Shown here piece by piece: positions 33,901-42,616 of a stretch of DNA of 64,000 nucleotides; the first letter of the stretch is position 1, and each line of letters opens with the position of its first letter. Below the pieces are notes generated by a model that was given only the letters and a program-made list of their open reading frames with translations, was not told where the DNA came from and did no database searches. The translations under genes were made by a program, and so were the position numbers. The stretch is from positions 1 through 64,000 of the forward strand of contig JAQXDZ010000146.1 of assembly GCA_029251085.1 (NCBI GenBank). Direction: 5' to 3'. The stretch comes from Mariniblastus sp. (GTDB lineage: Bacteria > Planctomycetota > Planctomycetia > Pirellulales > Pirellulaceae).

Positions 33901-36900
33901 GGGGATATAAGTCCGGAGATCACCGGTCGGTTTATCGAGAGGGGAGAATTATTGGTGATGAATACCAGTACATTCTAAATCGAAAATATGCGATGAAGTT
34001 CCCCGGTAATATGCTGGATCGGCCCTCTTTGATTCTCAATCCTTGGGAGGTAAAAGGGACGGACAATAACGTTCAGGTAGCGCAGGATGGTGACTATTTC
34101 GGAGGCGTTGGAGGGTTGATGGGAGAGGCGGGCGACCGGGTCGCTCGGAGTGGCGTTCAATCTAAAACTGACGCTGACTTTGCTAATCTTGACTATCTTG
34201 GTAACGATTCCATTTTGTTGGCTAACTTGCGTCCAAACGAAAATGGTGTGGTGTCGATTGACAGAGATAAGCTTGGTCCGAATCAGCATCTCCGTTTTGT
34301 TGCAGTCAATGCCTTTGATACGATTCAGCGGAATGCTGAATTTCCGGCTCGCGAGCTGGCTCCGCGTGATGCGAGACTAGCGAACGCGTTGGACCCTGCT
34401 CAGCATTTTTCCCAATCGAAGCAAATGGAAAAGATGTCGGCTGGCGATTCACTCGTCATCGAAGATTTGGTGTCGGCTAAATTTCAGCAGTTTGATGATC
34501 TAGGAGATGCGTTCCAGCTGATGCTCGCGCTGAATCCCGCATCCTCGCTTTCGAAGTTTGATTTCATTTTGACTTGGAAAGACAAGACTATGGCTGAGAA
34601 GCGAAGTCTCTATTCAGAGTTTGCGTGCCACGAACTTAATTTTTTCTTGATGAAGAAAGATTATGGATTTTTCGAATCGGTGATCCTGCCGTTTTTGAAA
34701 AATAAAAGAGAACGCACTTTTGTGGATCGTTGGTTTCTAAAGGAAGATCTGAATCGATTTGCTCAGCCGTGGGAGTATTCGCGACTCAATGCTTTCGAGA
34801 AGATCTTACTCTCGCAGCGACTAGAGCAACGGCAAGATGAAATCGCTCGAAATATTGACGAAACCTATTTCTTAAACCCAACGCCTCGATCGGAACTGGA
34901 CCGTTTGTTTGATAGCTCAATCCGCAGTCGTGGTATGGATGAGTTAGCATTGGCTTCGAAGGTCGATGGGGAGATGGCTGAGACACGTTACGCCGGAGCT
35001 GGAGCCGGTGGTGGCGGAATGGGCGGCGGTGGCTTTGGCGGCGGCTTGAACGCCGGTAAGGGATTTGGCTCAGGTGGCCGTGAAGCAGATAGCCGTAGAT
35101 ATCTTGGAAGAACAGCACCTGAGGATGCAGACGACGAAGCTGGGATGGAAATAAGCAATGAGGCGAAAAAGGTTTCACCAGGTTTAATGCTGGGACAACA
35201 AGTTACCGAATTTGAAAAACAGTCAAGGAAAAAGGCGAAAGACAAGCGTGAGGGAAAACGTCAAATTGAAGAACAAACAATGGATAAGTTGTGGTTCAAG
35301 CAATCTGAAGCGCTCGGGATCGCCAGAGATAAGTTAGCCAGACTGTATACGCGAGTCGCGCCGACGATGGAGTGGATGGAGAACAACTACTATCGGTTAC
35401 TTCCTGAATCTCAAAATTCGGAGTTGGTATCTAGTAATCGATTTTGGCGTGATTATGCGAGTCATCGAGAGGGGGCTTTCCTCTCACCCTATTTTGCCGA
35501 GTCAACTCGCAATTTCACAGAGATGATGTTAGCGCTGGCTGTCCTCGATTTGCCATTTGAAGAGCCCGAGCAGGATTTTGAATTTGTTGATAATACGATG
35601 ACTTACAAAGCCGCTGGTCCAACCATCGTTTTGCATCAGCAAGTAAAGGATGCGATTTTTGAGCGAGGAAACTCAACGGTTCTTGTGAGCGAGAATTTCT
35701 TTCAAAAGAATGACCGGTATCGATATGAGAATGGTGTACGTTTCGACAAGTTCATCAATGGTGATTTTCTGGCGCATACACTGTACGGGTCTCAAGTCGT
35801 ATTGACTAATCCAACCTCAACGCCAATGAATGTTGAATTGCTTATGCAGATCCCCAGCGGTTCAATGACATCGAGTGGTTCAAGAGAAACTAGAACCGTG
35901 CTGATGAGCTTAGAGGCGTTTAGTACTGCGACGTTTGAATATGCGTTTTACTTTCCAGAGGCAGGCGATTTTGAGCACTATCCTGCACATGTCTCTGCGA
36001 AAGAAAGAGTTATTGCAGTCGCAGATCCGGTTACGTTCAAGGTGGTCGATCGTCCTGCGGAGGTTGATAGAACTTCCTGGGAATTTGTGTCACAGAATGG
36101 GACCAATGACGATGTTATTGACTATTTAAATCGCGAGAATGTTTTAAGGCTGAAGTTGGATGCCATCGCGTTTCGGATGAAGGATAAAGCATTTTTTGCA
36201 AGGACGATTGAGACCCTTCGTGCACGGTGTGCTTACGACAATGTTCTGTGGGCTTATTCTGTTAAGCATGATGATCCAGTCGCAATCAAAGAGTTTTTAT
36301 CGCATTCGAATAAGTTGATTGGTCAGTGCGGGGTCTCTTTCCAATCGGATCTATTGTCGATTGATCCGGTCGAGCGCAACTGGTACTCCCATAAAGAGTA
36401 TTCTCCGCTAGTCAATGCACGAGCACATCAGTTGGGGGCGAATCGAAAAATTCTAAATCCTGAATTTGCGAGTCAATACAATCGCTTGCTTGGGGTTCTG
36501 TCGAATCGCCGTAACTTAACAGACGATGACCAGTTGGCTTTGACTTACTATCTTTTGCTGCAGGATCGCATTGAAACCGCAATGTCGCATTTTGGGAAAG
36601 TTTCAAAAGAAAACTTAGATTCAAAGCTGCAGTATGATTACTGCGATGCTTACCTTGATATGTATCGTGCTGATCCAAAATCAGCCGCTGAAAAGGCTGC
36701 TGTTTGGGCGGACCATCCCGTTCCAAGATGGGCTAATCGCTTTAAGCAAATTCTGGCGCAAGTTGATGAAATAAATGGTGCGGCTGCAACAACGGTAGAT
36801 CCTAAGGACAATGCCGAAGTGCAAACTGAGATGGCCGCACGAGCTCCCAGTTTTGATTTCAAGGTTGAAAGTGGTGTTGCAAAGATCAACTTTCTAAATC

Positions 36901-37448
36901 TCGACGAGTTGACCGTGAATTTGTATGAGATGGACGTTGAGTTGCTATTTAGTCGAAGTCCGTTTGCGCAAGATAACCTGGATGGGTTTTCGCTGATTAG
37001 ACCAAATTTCTCCCAGCAAGTTGCTCTGGATAATAAAGTGGATGACGCAAAATCTCAGGTGGCCGGTAGGGGAATTCATGAATTCGAACTGCCGGCTGAG
37101 ATGCAGAATAAAAATGTACTCGTTGAGTTGGTGGGCGGTGATCAAACCCGCTCAATCCCTTACTTTGCTCACTCTCTGGATATTCAACTGGTTGAAAAAT
37201 TCGGTCAACTGAAAGTCAGTGAGGCATCCACCGGAAAGCCGCTCGCAAAGACGTACGTCAAGGTTTACGCCAAGTCGGCAAATGGACAGGTTGTCTTTCA
37301 CAAAGATGGGTACACTGATCTGCGTGGGCGATTCGATTACGTCTCTCAGAGTAACACCAGTCTGGATGGTATCGTTAAGTTCTCAATCCTCATGATGAGC
37401 GAGAATCAGGGAGCCGTCATCCGACAAGCTCGCCCGCCAATGGAGTAG
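30957..37448 (+). CDS. very large secreted macroglobulin-like protein
   Basis: 2163 residues from ATG 30957, or 2158 from ATG 30972, the start that gives the cleaner signal peptide (MLRWS, then a hydrophobic stretch and a VSGQE-type cleavage area). The protein seems entirely extracytoplasmic. About 30-420 is helical; 430-1000 looks like serial beta-sandwich (macroglobulin/Ig-like) domains, for example around LRIVGGNPVPV and GYFLEILGKNGERRPGQTVRVKV; 1100-1340 and 1420-1600 are mixed. A Gly-rich linker (about 1343-1375) splits the two halves. A C-terminal MG-like domain contains KVYAKSANGQVVFHKDGYTD and LRGRFDYVS, phrases seen in large alpha-2-macroglobulin-like proteins. No Cys-x-Glu-Gln thioester motif was found. 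Single gene with its own terminator. Confidence 0.75.
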   Translation: MWEFSMLRWSTNSVLVLSVFIGFLQLSDGKQVSGQEIGVLEEFVLSSDRESVLKKMVPGTSDYYYFHALHYQNLEQYEKVDEILDRWRKRLGEQQNYRVIRNRQALLRYNSNPKETLDFLIKELNLYFAHRQRLPQAARNFPTEFDQKLISNDRLIQAALKSSKLTGGFTERGLRLLSPSQLDAAKRRDLLKRLQYPDFPNLVELIAADLTEPYSKGFGSMRIHQAMTLEQMDELSKLYPKSKTIDRYVDIYLKKLYPSEDVDWTTNQLEHRKYLERLRSFVTPLNANFNSLKACVLYRLLELDRSEGAYDLDLFVEYLKLPKSVVYINPVLLKNKKSQTIANLQANYSDRMMLPPVMDDQLLVKDYLHHFLRDADGVSKFTPYVRETYLGKQFAMVKILNGIGDAEQWASKLSPDQYKQILERVDIEFAAENKAHFSVNDDVSLTLNLKNVPKLIVKIFEINTGNYYRTNGKEVDTDINLDGLVPNYEETFSYQSPPAIRQRHEFKFPQMQKRGVYVVDFIAQGKSSRALVRKGRLHFSASVTPLGQQFTVMDEAGDVVKDADLWVDGSVYEHDDQGKITLPFSTQPGTVTAVVTQGDFSSLRTINHVGENYQFEAGIYLDRESLTRSNKAKVLIRPSLRIVGGNPVPVAMLESPKLVVTATDLDGIATKKVIDGFKLSETVETICEFVVPPRLSSVSLQLSADLKVVSQNKTRRMSAMRNYQFNGIDKSDTIEDVHLLPTKAGYFLEILGKNGERRPGQTVRVKVLKSEFKNPVMADLQSGADGLVGLGSLDGVVEIAVENRAENKKKTWTLATQDQTYVRTMHVQAGDEVEVPAPAEVAKADRKYISLMEIRHNSFVKDYFELVKVKDGLVQIADLPRGDYELRLTYPRQRAGQRNQTIKIRVVEGVGAGDMIVGERRHLETRTSPALQISRISSNEEKIRIQLENADKYTRVHVFVNRYQAAFNAFDEFSKVRDMEPWGYKSGDHRSVYREGRIIGDEYQYILNRKYAMKFPGNMLDRPSLILNPWEVKGTDNNVQVAQDGDYFGGVGGLMGEAGDRVARSGVQSKTDADFANLDYLGNDSILLANLRPNENGVVSIDRDKLGPNQHLRFVAVNAFDTIQRNAEFPARELAPRDARLANALDPAQHFSQSKQMEKMSAGDSLVIEDLVSAKFQQFDDLGDAFQLMLALNPASSLSKFDFILTWKDKTMAEKRSLYSEFACHELNFFLMKKDYGFFESVILPFLKNKRERTFVDRWFLKEDLNRFAQPWEYSRLNAFEKILLSQRLEQRQDEIARNIDETYFLNPTPRSELDRLFDSSIRSRGMDELALASKVDGEMAETRYAGAGAGGGGMGGGGFGGGLNAGKGFGSGGREADSRRYLGRTAPEDADDEAGMEISNEAKKVSPGLMLGQQVTEFEKQSRKKAKDKREGKRQIEEQTMDKLWFKQSEALGIARDKLARLYTRVAPTMEWMENNYYRLLPESQNSELVSSNRFWRDYASHREGAFLSPYFAESTRNFTEMMLALAVLDLPFEEPEQDFEFVDNTMTYKAAGPTIVLHQQVKDAIFERGNSTVLVSENFFQKNDRYRYENGVRFDKFINGDFLAHTLYGSQVVLTNPTSTPMNVELLMQIPSGSMTSSGSRETRTVLMSLEAFSTATFEYAFYFPEAGDFEHYPAHVSAKERVIAVADPVTFKVVDRPAEVDRTSWEFVSQNGTNDDVIDYLNRENVLRLKLDAIAFRMKDKAFFARTIETLRARCAYDNVLWAYSVKHDDPVAIKEFLSHSNKLIGQCGVSFQSDLLSIDPVERNWYSHKEYSPLVNARAHQLGANRKILNPEFASQYNRLLGVLSNRRNLTDDDQLALTYYLLLQDRIETAMSHFGKVSKENLDSKLQYDYCDAYLDMYRADPKSAAEKAAVWADHPVPRWANRFKQILAQVDEINGAAATTVDPKDNAEVQTEMAARAPSFDFKVESGVAKINFLNLDELTVNLYEMDVELLFSRSPFAQDNLDGFSLIRPNFSQQVALDNKVDDAKSQVAGRGIHEFELPAEMQNKNVLVELVGGDQTRSIPYFAHSLDIQLVEKFGQLKVSEASTGKPLAKTYVKVYAKSANGQVVFHKDGYTDLRGRFDYVSQSNTSLDGIVKFSILMMSENQGAVIRQARPPME

Positions 37449-37472
37449 ATTGACTGATCAGACAAAACCAAT

Positions 37473-37509
37473 AAACACCCTAAGGGCTCAATGAGTGCTT
37501 AGGGTGTTT
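37473..37509. terminator. terminator hairpin between convergent genes
   Basis: AAACACCCTAAG (37473-37484) pairs perfectly with CTTAGGGTGTTT (37498-37509), loop of 13 bases. It lies 25 bases after the giant-protein stop and between that gene and the convergent sulfatase, so it can serve both strands, although the T and A tracts are short. Confidence 0.85.
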
Positions 37510-37648
37510 CTGTGGTGCTTGGTGAAAACCGCCACGCCTCGGTGCCGTTGTGTTTGCTTTAAATTATCCCTGAATAACCTGTCTCTGATTGCAAGGATTT
37601 CAATCGCAAGAATGCCGATCGCAAGCGTTCATTTTCAGCAGTCGCTGC

Positions 37649-39031
37649 CTAGAATTTGGTGATCGCTTTTCGTTCCTTTACGGGGTACCAGTTCTCGATT
37701 TGTGCCGCCATCGAAGCAACGAGTTCGGGGTGGTCTGCAGCGACATTTTTTAGCTCGGCTGGGTCTGCGTCCAGATCGAACAGTTGCGGTCGTTTTTCAG
37801 TTCGAGGGTGTGTCGATTGGTAACGATTGACTTCACCATCGTACGTTAATAGCAGTTTCCATTTGTCTGTGATGCACCATCTGAATAATAGGGATGCTTC
37901 TGGGTTGTTGATGTCGGCAATGTCATGGGCAAAGGACTCTCCAAAAATGGTCTTTCTTTTGATGGGCGAGCCAGACGTTAAATTGGGAAGTAAATTTAGG
38001 CCCGGTAGTGTGGCGTCTTGCGAGAGTTGGGCGGCTGCCAGGATGGTAGGTGCCAAATCGATTGTACTGCATAGTTCTTTTCGCATAGCAGGCTTCATTT
38101 TAGTTGGCCATGAGAACATGATCGGCGTGCGGATGCCGCCTTCGTAGGGGGTTTGTTTCGATCGTGGAGCATAGCGCCGGGAGTCTGGACTTTGAATCCA
38201 TCCGTTGTCACACGCGTAAACAATAAGGGTGTTGTCCCGGACATTGGCTTTGTCGAGATGGTCGATGAGTTGCCCGCAAGTTTCGTCGAACCAGTCGCAC
38301 ATGGCATAATATTTGGCAATGGTGACTGGCCTGCCGTCGACCGTATATTTGTTGAGTAAGCGTTTCGGTGGGTTGTGTGGTGTATGTGGCAAGAATGGGG
38401 CGTACCATACAAAAAATGGTTTCTTTTTTTCAATCGACATATCGATGAAATCGGTGACGGCAGACAATCCCTCTCGCCCGATCTTCAAACCATCATCGCC
38501 GTGTCTTCCACCTTTTTTGGGGAATCCCCGAGTCATTCCGTGAGTAAATCCGCCTCGCTCAAAACTGCCTTCCCACCATTTTCCAGATTGGTGACAAAGG
38601 TAGCCGGCCTTGGCCAGTTCGCGGGGAAGCGTGGCGTGTTTATCGACGTTGGCAATCAGTTCAGCCCGCTGAGTTTTGTTGAGTTCGGTATTAAGGGGAG
38701 CATATTTGGGAGATGGATCGTTTCCTGTAATGCCATGCTGGTGAGCATAGTGCCCCGTAATCATTGTCATGAGGGAGGGCCTGCAAAGTGCTGTCGGAAC
38801 ATAGCCTCGGCGAAACACAACGCTTTGTCTGGCGAGCTGATCTAGGTTCGGGGTTTTGATCGACTCATGGCCCATAAATGAGTAGTCTGTCCACGCCTGA
38901 TCGTCGGAGATGATCATTACAATGTTGGGTTGGTCCTGGGCCGCCACGATTTGGCCGTTGCTCAGTGTTAAGGCCGTCATCGCAATCGCGATGGCGGCGA
39001 TCAAAGTAGAGGATCTCATAGTTTTAACCAA
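37649..39031 (-). CDS. sulfatase (arylsulfatase family), secreted
   Basis: 460 residues. The N-terminus (MVKTMRSS plus a hydrophobic stretch to about residue 31, ending IVAAQ) is a signal peptide. The mature part begins with the metal site NIVMIISDDQAW (Asp43, Asp44). The formylglycine motif is CRPSLMTMITG with Cys83, a Cys-x-Pro-Ser type in which the usual Arg at the fifth place is Leu. GYAHQHG-like HYAHQHGITGN and the later CDNGWIQSPDSRRYAPRSK (near 273-291) complete the family features. It hydrolyses sulfate esters, probably of algal or other polysaccharides, outside the cytoplasm after FGly maturation. The modifying enzyme is not in the window. A start at ATG 39019 is also possible. Confidence 0.92.
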   Translation of the reverse strand: MVKTMRSSTLIAAIAIAMTALTLSNGQIVAAQDQPNIVMIISDDQAWTDYSFMGHESIKTPNLDQLARQSVVFRRGYVPTALCRPSLMTMITGHYAHQHGITGNDPSPKYAPLNTELNKTQRAELIANVDKHATLPRELAKAGYLCHQSGKWWEGSFERGGFTHGMTRGFPKKGGRHGDDGLKIGREGLSAVTDFIDMSIEKKKPFFVWYAPFLPHTPHNPPKRLLNKYTVDGRPVTIAKYYAMCDWFDETCGQLIDHLDKANVRDNTLIVYACDNGWIQSPDSRRYAPRSKQTPYEGGIRTPIMFSWPTKMKPAMRKELCSTIDLAPTILAAAQLSQDATLPGLNLLPNLTSGSPIKRKTIFGESFAHDIADINNPEASLLFRWCITDKWKLLLTYDGEVNRYQSTHPRTEKRPQLFDLDADPAELKNVAADHPELVASMAAQIENWYPVKERKAITKF

Positions 39032-39108
39032 GCAAAAAAGGTGGAATTAGAGGGGCAATTAAAAGTTGACTGCGATCGCCTGTGGTTAGGATGCAACGAA
39101 CGACTGTT

Positions 39109-40527
39109 TTATTGCATCAACATTTCTTCACCCGGAGCCGGAATAATAACTGGACCAAGATTCTTCTGTTCAAGCTTTGCTTTGAATTCGGTCGCACTGT
39201 CGAGTTCACAGTGAACCAGAGCAATCTTTTTCAGATTGCCGTCACGCCCGGTTTGCTCGGCCCATTTGAGAAGTTCCTGTTGATCAGCGTGTCCACTACT
39301 ACCCTGTAGTTTGCAGACTTGAGCTTTTACTTTGTATTCCTGGCCGTAAATTTTGACTTTGTCGAGCGAACGGTCGAGCAGGATTCTGCCGAGGGTATGC
39401 GGCGCCTGATAGCCGGCAAATAAAATCAAGGTATTACTTTTTTCGATGTTGTTTTTTAAGTGGTGCAGAATTCTGCCAGCTTCGCACATTCCTGAAGCAC
39501 TAATAATGATGCAGGGATCGTTGGACTCATTAAGCGCTTTTGATTCTTTTACACTTCGAATGTAGTGCAAATTCCCAAAGTTTAGTGGGTCTTCGTCTTC
39601 TTCTGAAAGAATGGCGTTGATCATTTCGTCGTCAAAGCACTCAACATGTTCTCGAAAGATATCGGTTGTGTTCACGGCAAGCGGGCTGTCGACATGTACT
39701 TTTATTGGCGGCAACTCTCCGGCTTCAGCAAGCAGGTTGAGACGATAGACAATTTCCTGTGTCCGCCCTACCGAGAACGCTGGAATGATCAGCTTGCCTT
39801 TCGATTTGTAAACCGAATGAGCGGCTTCCAGTAACGTCTTTTTTGCATCTCCGCCTGCTGGGTGAACACGGTTGCCGTAGGTGGCTTCCATGATCAAGTA
39901 ATCGACTCCTGGCACAGAGACGGGACACTTGAGGATTGGCATGTTGGGACGACCAATGTCACCGCTGAAGACCAGCCGGGTCGGTGGTGTGTCGGGATGC
40001 TCGGCGTCGAGGTTGAGTTCGACAATTGCGGCTCCCAGCATGTGACCGGCGACATGGAAACGAACTTCAACACCCGGCAGTGGGAAAAATGACTGATCAT
40101 ATTCAACCGTTCTAAATTGTCGGAGCGTTTGGACTGCATCCAGTGTTTCGTAGAGTGGGTGGAAAGGAGGCTGATTTTTCTTTTTCCGTTTTTTGTTGAC
40201 GTATTTGACGTCGTTGGTTTGAATCTTGGCACTGTCGAGCAGCATAATCGCGGCTAGATCTCGGCTTGCGGACGTCGTGTAGATTGGTCCGGTGAAGCCA
40301 GATTTGACCAACGAAGGAAGGTTGCCACTGTGGTCGATATGGGCATGTGAAAGAATAACGATGTCAATTTCTTTCGCATCAAACGGCAACTGGCGGTTTT
40401 TGTCAAAAGCAATTTTCCGCCGACCTTGGTAGAGTCCGCAATCCAGCAGGATTTTTTTACCGTCGTGATGGATCAAGTGCATTGATCCCGTTACCGTTTG
40501 AGCCGCTCCCCAGAATTGAACCTTCAT
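39109..40527 (-). CDS. MBL-fold beta-CASP RNA-processing enzyme (CPSF73-like)
   Basis: 472 residues. Metallo-beta-lactamase motif HAHIDH at 61-66 with Ser60, further zinc ligands in VAGHMLGAA (near 157-165) and FSGDIGRP (near 188-195), then the beta-CASP region with FSVGRTQE (near 250-257) and the Zn-ligand His in GSSGHADQQE (near 410-420). This architecture is that of archaeal and bacterial CPSF73/YSH1-like ribonucleases acting on RNA ends or internal sites. The C-terminal RNA-specific RMMBL segment is present. Same strand as the sulfatase and 77 bases before it, but likely unrelated in function. No KH domain. Confidence 0.9.
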   Translation of the reverse strand: MKVQFWGAAQTVTGSMHLIHHDGKKILLDCGLYQGRRKIAFDKNRQLPFDAKEIDIVILSHAHIDHSGNLPSLVKSGFTGPIYTTSASRDLAAIMLLDSAKIQTNDVKYVNKKRKKKNQPPFHPLYETLDAVQTLRQFRTVEYDQSFFPLPGVEVRFHVAGHMLGAAIVELNLDAEHPDTPPTRLVFSGDIGRPNMPILKCPVSVPGVDYLIMEATYGNRVHPAGGDAKKTLLEAAHSVYKSKGKLIIPAFSVGRTQEIVYRLNLLAEAGELPPIKVHVDSPLAVNTTDIFREHVECFDDEMINAILSEEDEDPLNFGNLHYIRSVKESKALNESNDPCIIISASGMCEAGRILHHLKNNIEKSNTLILFAGYQAPHTLGRILLDRSLDKVKIYGQEYKVKAQVCKLQGSSGHADQQELLKWAEQTGRDGNLKKIALVHCELDSATEFKAKLEQKNLGPVIIPAPGEEMLMQ

Positions 40528-40854
40528 AGACCTGCCTGCAAGAAAAGAGGAGTTAGTGTTTCAGGTTTAGTGTCGCAAGTGGAACCGTCCGTTGAACTGC
40601 CGTTGGCTTCCATTGAACTGCCGTTGGCTTCCATTGAACTACCGTTGGCTTCCGGTCGCAGTCAAAGTGGATCGGTTCACCTCTAGGGTACCGTATAGTA
40701 GACCAGCAGTCAGCTTTCTGAAGCAGGGTTTGGGAAATATTACTCCCCCGCCCAATCAAGAGGACGCGCACACATCCTTTTGAGGGGGAGTGCCGCGAAC
40801 TATTTGTTGGTAAGTTTCGAGGGGGTGAGCCAGCCCAGAAAATCTGAGGTCTGT
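40528..40854. other. spacer with 21-bp repeats, no convincing gene
   Basis: 327 bases between the RNase gene start and the end of efp. Apart from the tandem repeat at 40592-40654, no clear signal was seen. Short frames through the repeat in both directions are translated repeat. Confidence 0.5.
40592..40654. repeat. 21-bp tandem repeat, three copies
   Basis: Units TTGAACTGCCGTTGGCTTCCA (written here in two parts: TTGAACTGCC + GTTGGCTTCCA) lie at 40592-40612, 40613-40633 and 40634-40654. The first two are identical; the third differs at two bases. They are 65 bases upstream of the minus-strand RNase gene start. Confidence 0.93.
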
Positions 40855-41421
40855 CTAGTGCTTGACACGTTCGACATATTCGCCGGTCCGCGTATCAATT
40901 TTGATAATATCGCCTTCGTTCACGAAGATTGGAGTTTGGAATTCTCCGCCCGTTTCGACTTTGACCGGTTTGCGGACGTTCGTCGATGTGTCTCCCTTTG
41001 CGCCGGGTTCGCAATACTCAACACGCAATTCAACGTGATTGGGCGGAGTCATGATGATTGGGTTGCCGCTGAAGAAAGTCATCTGACAATCCATGTTGTC
41101 TTTTAAATAACGCCAGTCCTCGCCAATCTGCTCGGCAGACAATTCGTACTGTTCGAAATTGACTTTGTCCATGAAGACGTACGAGGTTCCCTGCTTGTAG
41201 AGGTATTGAACATCCGTCTCGACAATGTCGGCTTCTTCGAGGGAGTCGCCTCCTTTGTACGTTCGGTCAAGCGTAGTGCCACGAAGCAAGTTTTTAAGTT
41301 TGCAGATATAGAGAGCACTCCCTTTTCCGGGTTTCTTAAATTCCATGCTCGTCATGATGTACGGCTCGCCGTTAATCTGAACACGAAGACCTTTTCGAAA
41401 ATCACTTGTTTTGTAAGCCAC
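40855..41421 (-). CDS. efp: translation elongation factor P
   Basis: 188 residues from a GTG at 41421, exactly the usual length; an upstream open extension of 19 codons to 41478 has no family similarity. The modification loop EFKKPGKGSA places the target lysine at Lys33 (Lys34 in E. coli), and the C-terminal SKU box YEVR-like segment and GDIIKIDTRTGEYVERV are typical. EF-P relieves ribosome stalling at polyproline stretches. CAGGA lies about eight bases before the GTG. It is divergent from epmB (98-base gap), which fits the beta-lysylated type of EF-P. Confidence 0.95.
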   Translation of the reverse strand: MAYKTSDFRKGLRVQINGEPYIMTSMEFKKPGKGSALYICKLKNLLRGTTLDRTYKGGDSLEEADIVETDVQYLYKQGTSYVFMDKVNFEQYELSAEQIGEDWRYLKDNMDCQMTFFSGNPIIMTPPNHVELRVEYCEPGAKGDTSTNVRKPVKVETGGEFQTPIFVNEGDIIKIDTRTGEYVERVKH

Positions 41422-41519
41422 GGCTGAATCCTGAGTTATTCGGCGAAAAATCGGTTTGACATCGGTAGTGTTTGGCACTGACTACTGGAACAGGCAGGCG
41501 AAACAGTTATCCTTTACGC

Positions 41520-42536
41520 ATGACAATTTTAGCGAATAAAACCGATCTTGTCCGCGCCGGTTCCGGGACTTGGCAAGATCAGATGAAATGGGCCATTCGA
41601 GACCTTCGAGGGCTGCGAGATGTGCTCGGTTTAGCAGATGAGGGGGAGCTGCAGCATGCCGCAGAGGCTGAATTTCCAGTTTTTGCCCCCCTGCCGTACT
41701 TAACTCGGATTACGCCCGGTGATTCGCAAGATCCGTTGCTCCGCCAACTATGGCCAAGCGGCAGTGAGATGGAATCTCCCAGCCATTTCTCAACAGATCC
41801 GCTCGGTGAATCGGATGCAACGAAGTCTTCGGGAATGCTTCAGAAGTACCAAGGCCGAGTGCTGCTGGTGACGACGGGAGCGTGTGCAATTCACTGCCGC
41901 TATTGTTTTCGCCGGCATTTTCCGTATGAGCAATCCCCAAAATCAATGGCTCAATGGGAGCCAACGCTCACCCAAATTGCCGCTGATGACTCGATTGACG
42001 AGGTGATTTTATCTGGTGGTGATCCGCTGACGATTGTCGATCATTCGTTGAGCCGTCTAATTGCAAGAATTGATGAGATGGCGCATATCAAGCGAATTCG
42101 TTTCCATACGCGGTTGCCCATTATGATTCCTCAGCGAGTGACCGATGCCTTTCTTGAGATTCTTGCTAATGCGCGGTGTCAGATGATTGTTGTGATTCAC
42201 GCAAATCATGCTAACGAACTCGATTTATCAGTCGAGCAAGCGCTTTCGAAGATTGCTAATTCTGGGGCAATGTTACTGAACCAAGCGGTGTTGTTGCGGG
42301 GCGTCAATGATTCTTTAGAGTCGCTAAAAAATTTAAGCCAGCGGCTGCTGCGTTGTCGTGTGCTCCCGTACTACTTGCATCAACTCGATCCCGTAAGCGG
42401 GGCGGCGCATTTTGAGGTTGATGTCAAACAAGGTCTTCAATTGGTCACTGAACTGCGTTCCTGTTTGCCGGGCTATGCGGTTCCGCGATATGTTCAGGAA
42501 TTGCGAGGCGAGCCTAATAAAACTGTTTTGGCTTAA
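41520..42536 (+). CDS. epmB: EF-P beta-lysylation protein, lysine 2,3-aminomutase family
   Basis: 338 residues from ATG 41520, close to the 342 of E. coli EpmB; the frame is open upstream to 41472 but that part overlaps the efp leader. The radical SAM cluster motif is CAIHCRYC (Cys122, Cys126, Cys129). The N-terminal KTDLVRAGSGTWQDQMKWAIRD (in parts) and PLPYLTRI are typical of EpmB, and it lacks the long C-terminal extension of catabolic KamA. EpmB turns alpha-lysine into (R)-beta-lysine, which EpmA then attaches to EF-P. Being next to efp, divergently, strongly supports this role; epmA is not in the window. Confidence 0.9.
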   Translation: MTILANKTDLVRAGSGTWQDQMKWAIRDLRGLRDVLGLADEGELQHAAEAEFPVFAPLPYLTRITPGDSQDPLLRQLWPSGSEMESPSHFSTDPLGESDATKSSGMLQKYQGRVLLVTTGACAIHCRYCFRRHFPYEQSPKSMAQWEPTLTQIAADDSIDEVILSGGDPLTIVDHSLSRLIARIDEMAHIKRIRFHTRLPIMIPQRVTDAFLEILANARCQMIVVIHANHANELDLSVEQALSKIANSGAMLLNQAVLLRGVNDSLESLKNLSQRLLRCRVLPYYLHQLDPVSGAAHFEVDVKQGLQLVTELRSCLPGYAVPRYVQELRGEPNKTVLA

Positions 42537-42616
42537 TGAGGACTTATTCTTGGTTCTTGCTGCAGGCTGCAGGACGTCCCATTCAGATTCATTCAATCCA
42601 GATTCCTTTGATCCGT

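Noticed and set aside
38375-38845. Plus-strand frame of 156 codons opposite the sulfatase
   Set aside because: It is antisense to a sulfatase with complete motifs. Its product has no features of its own.
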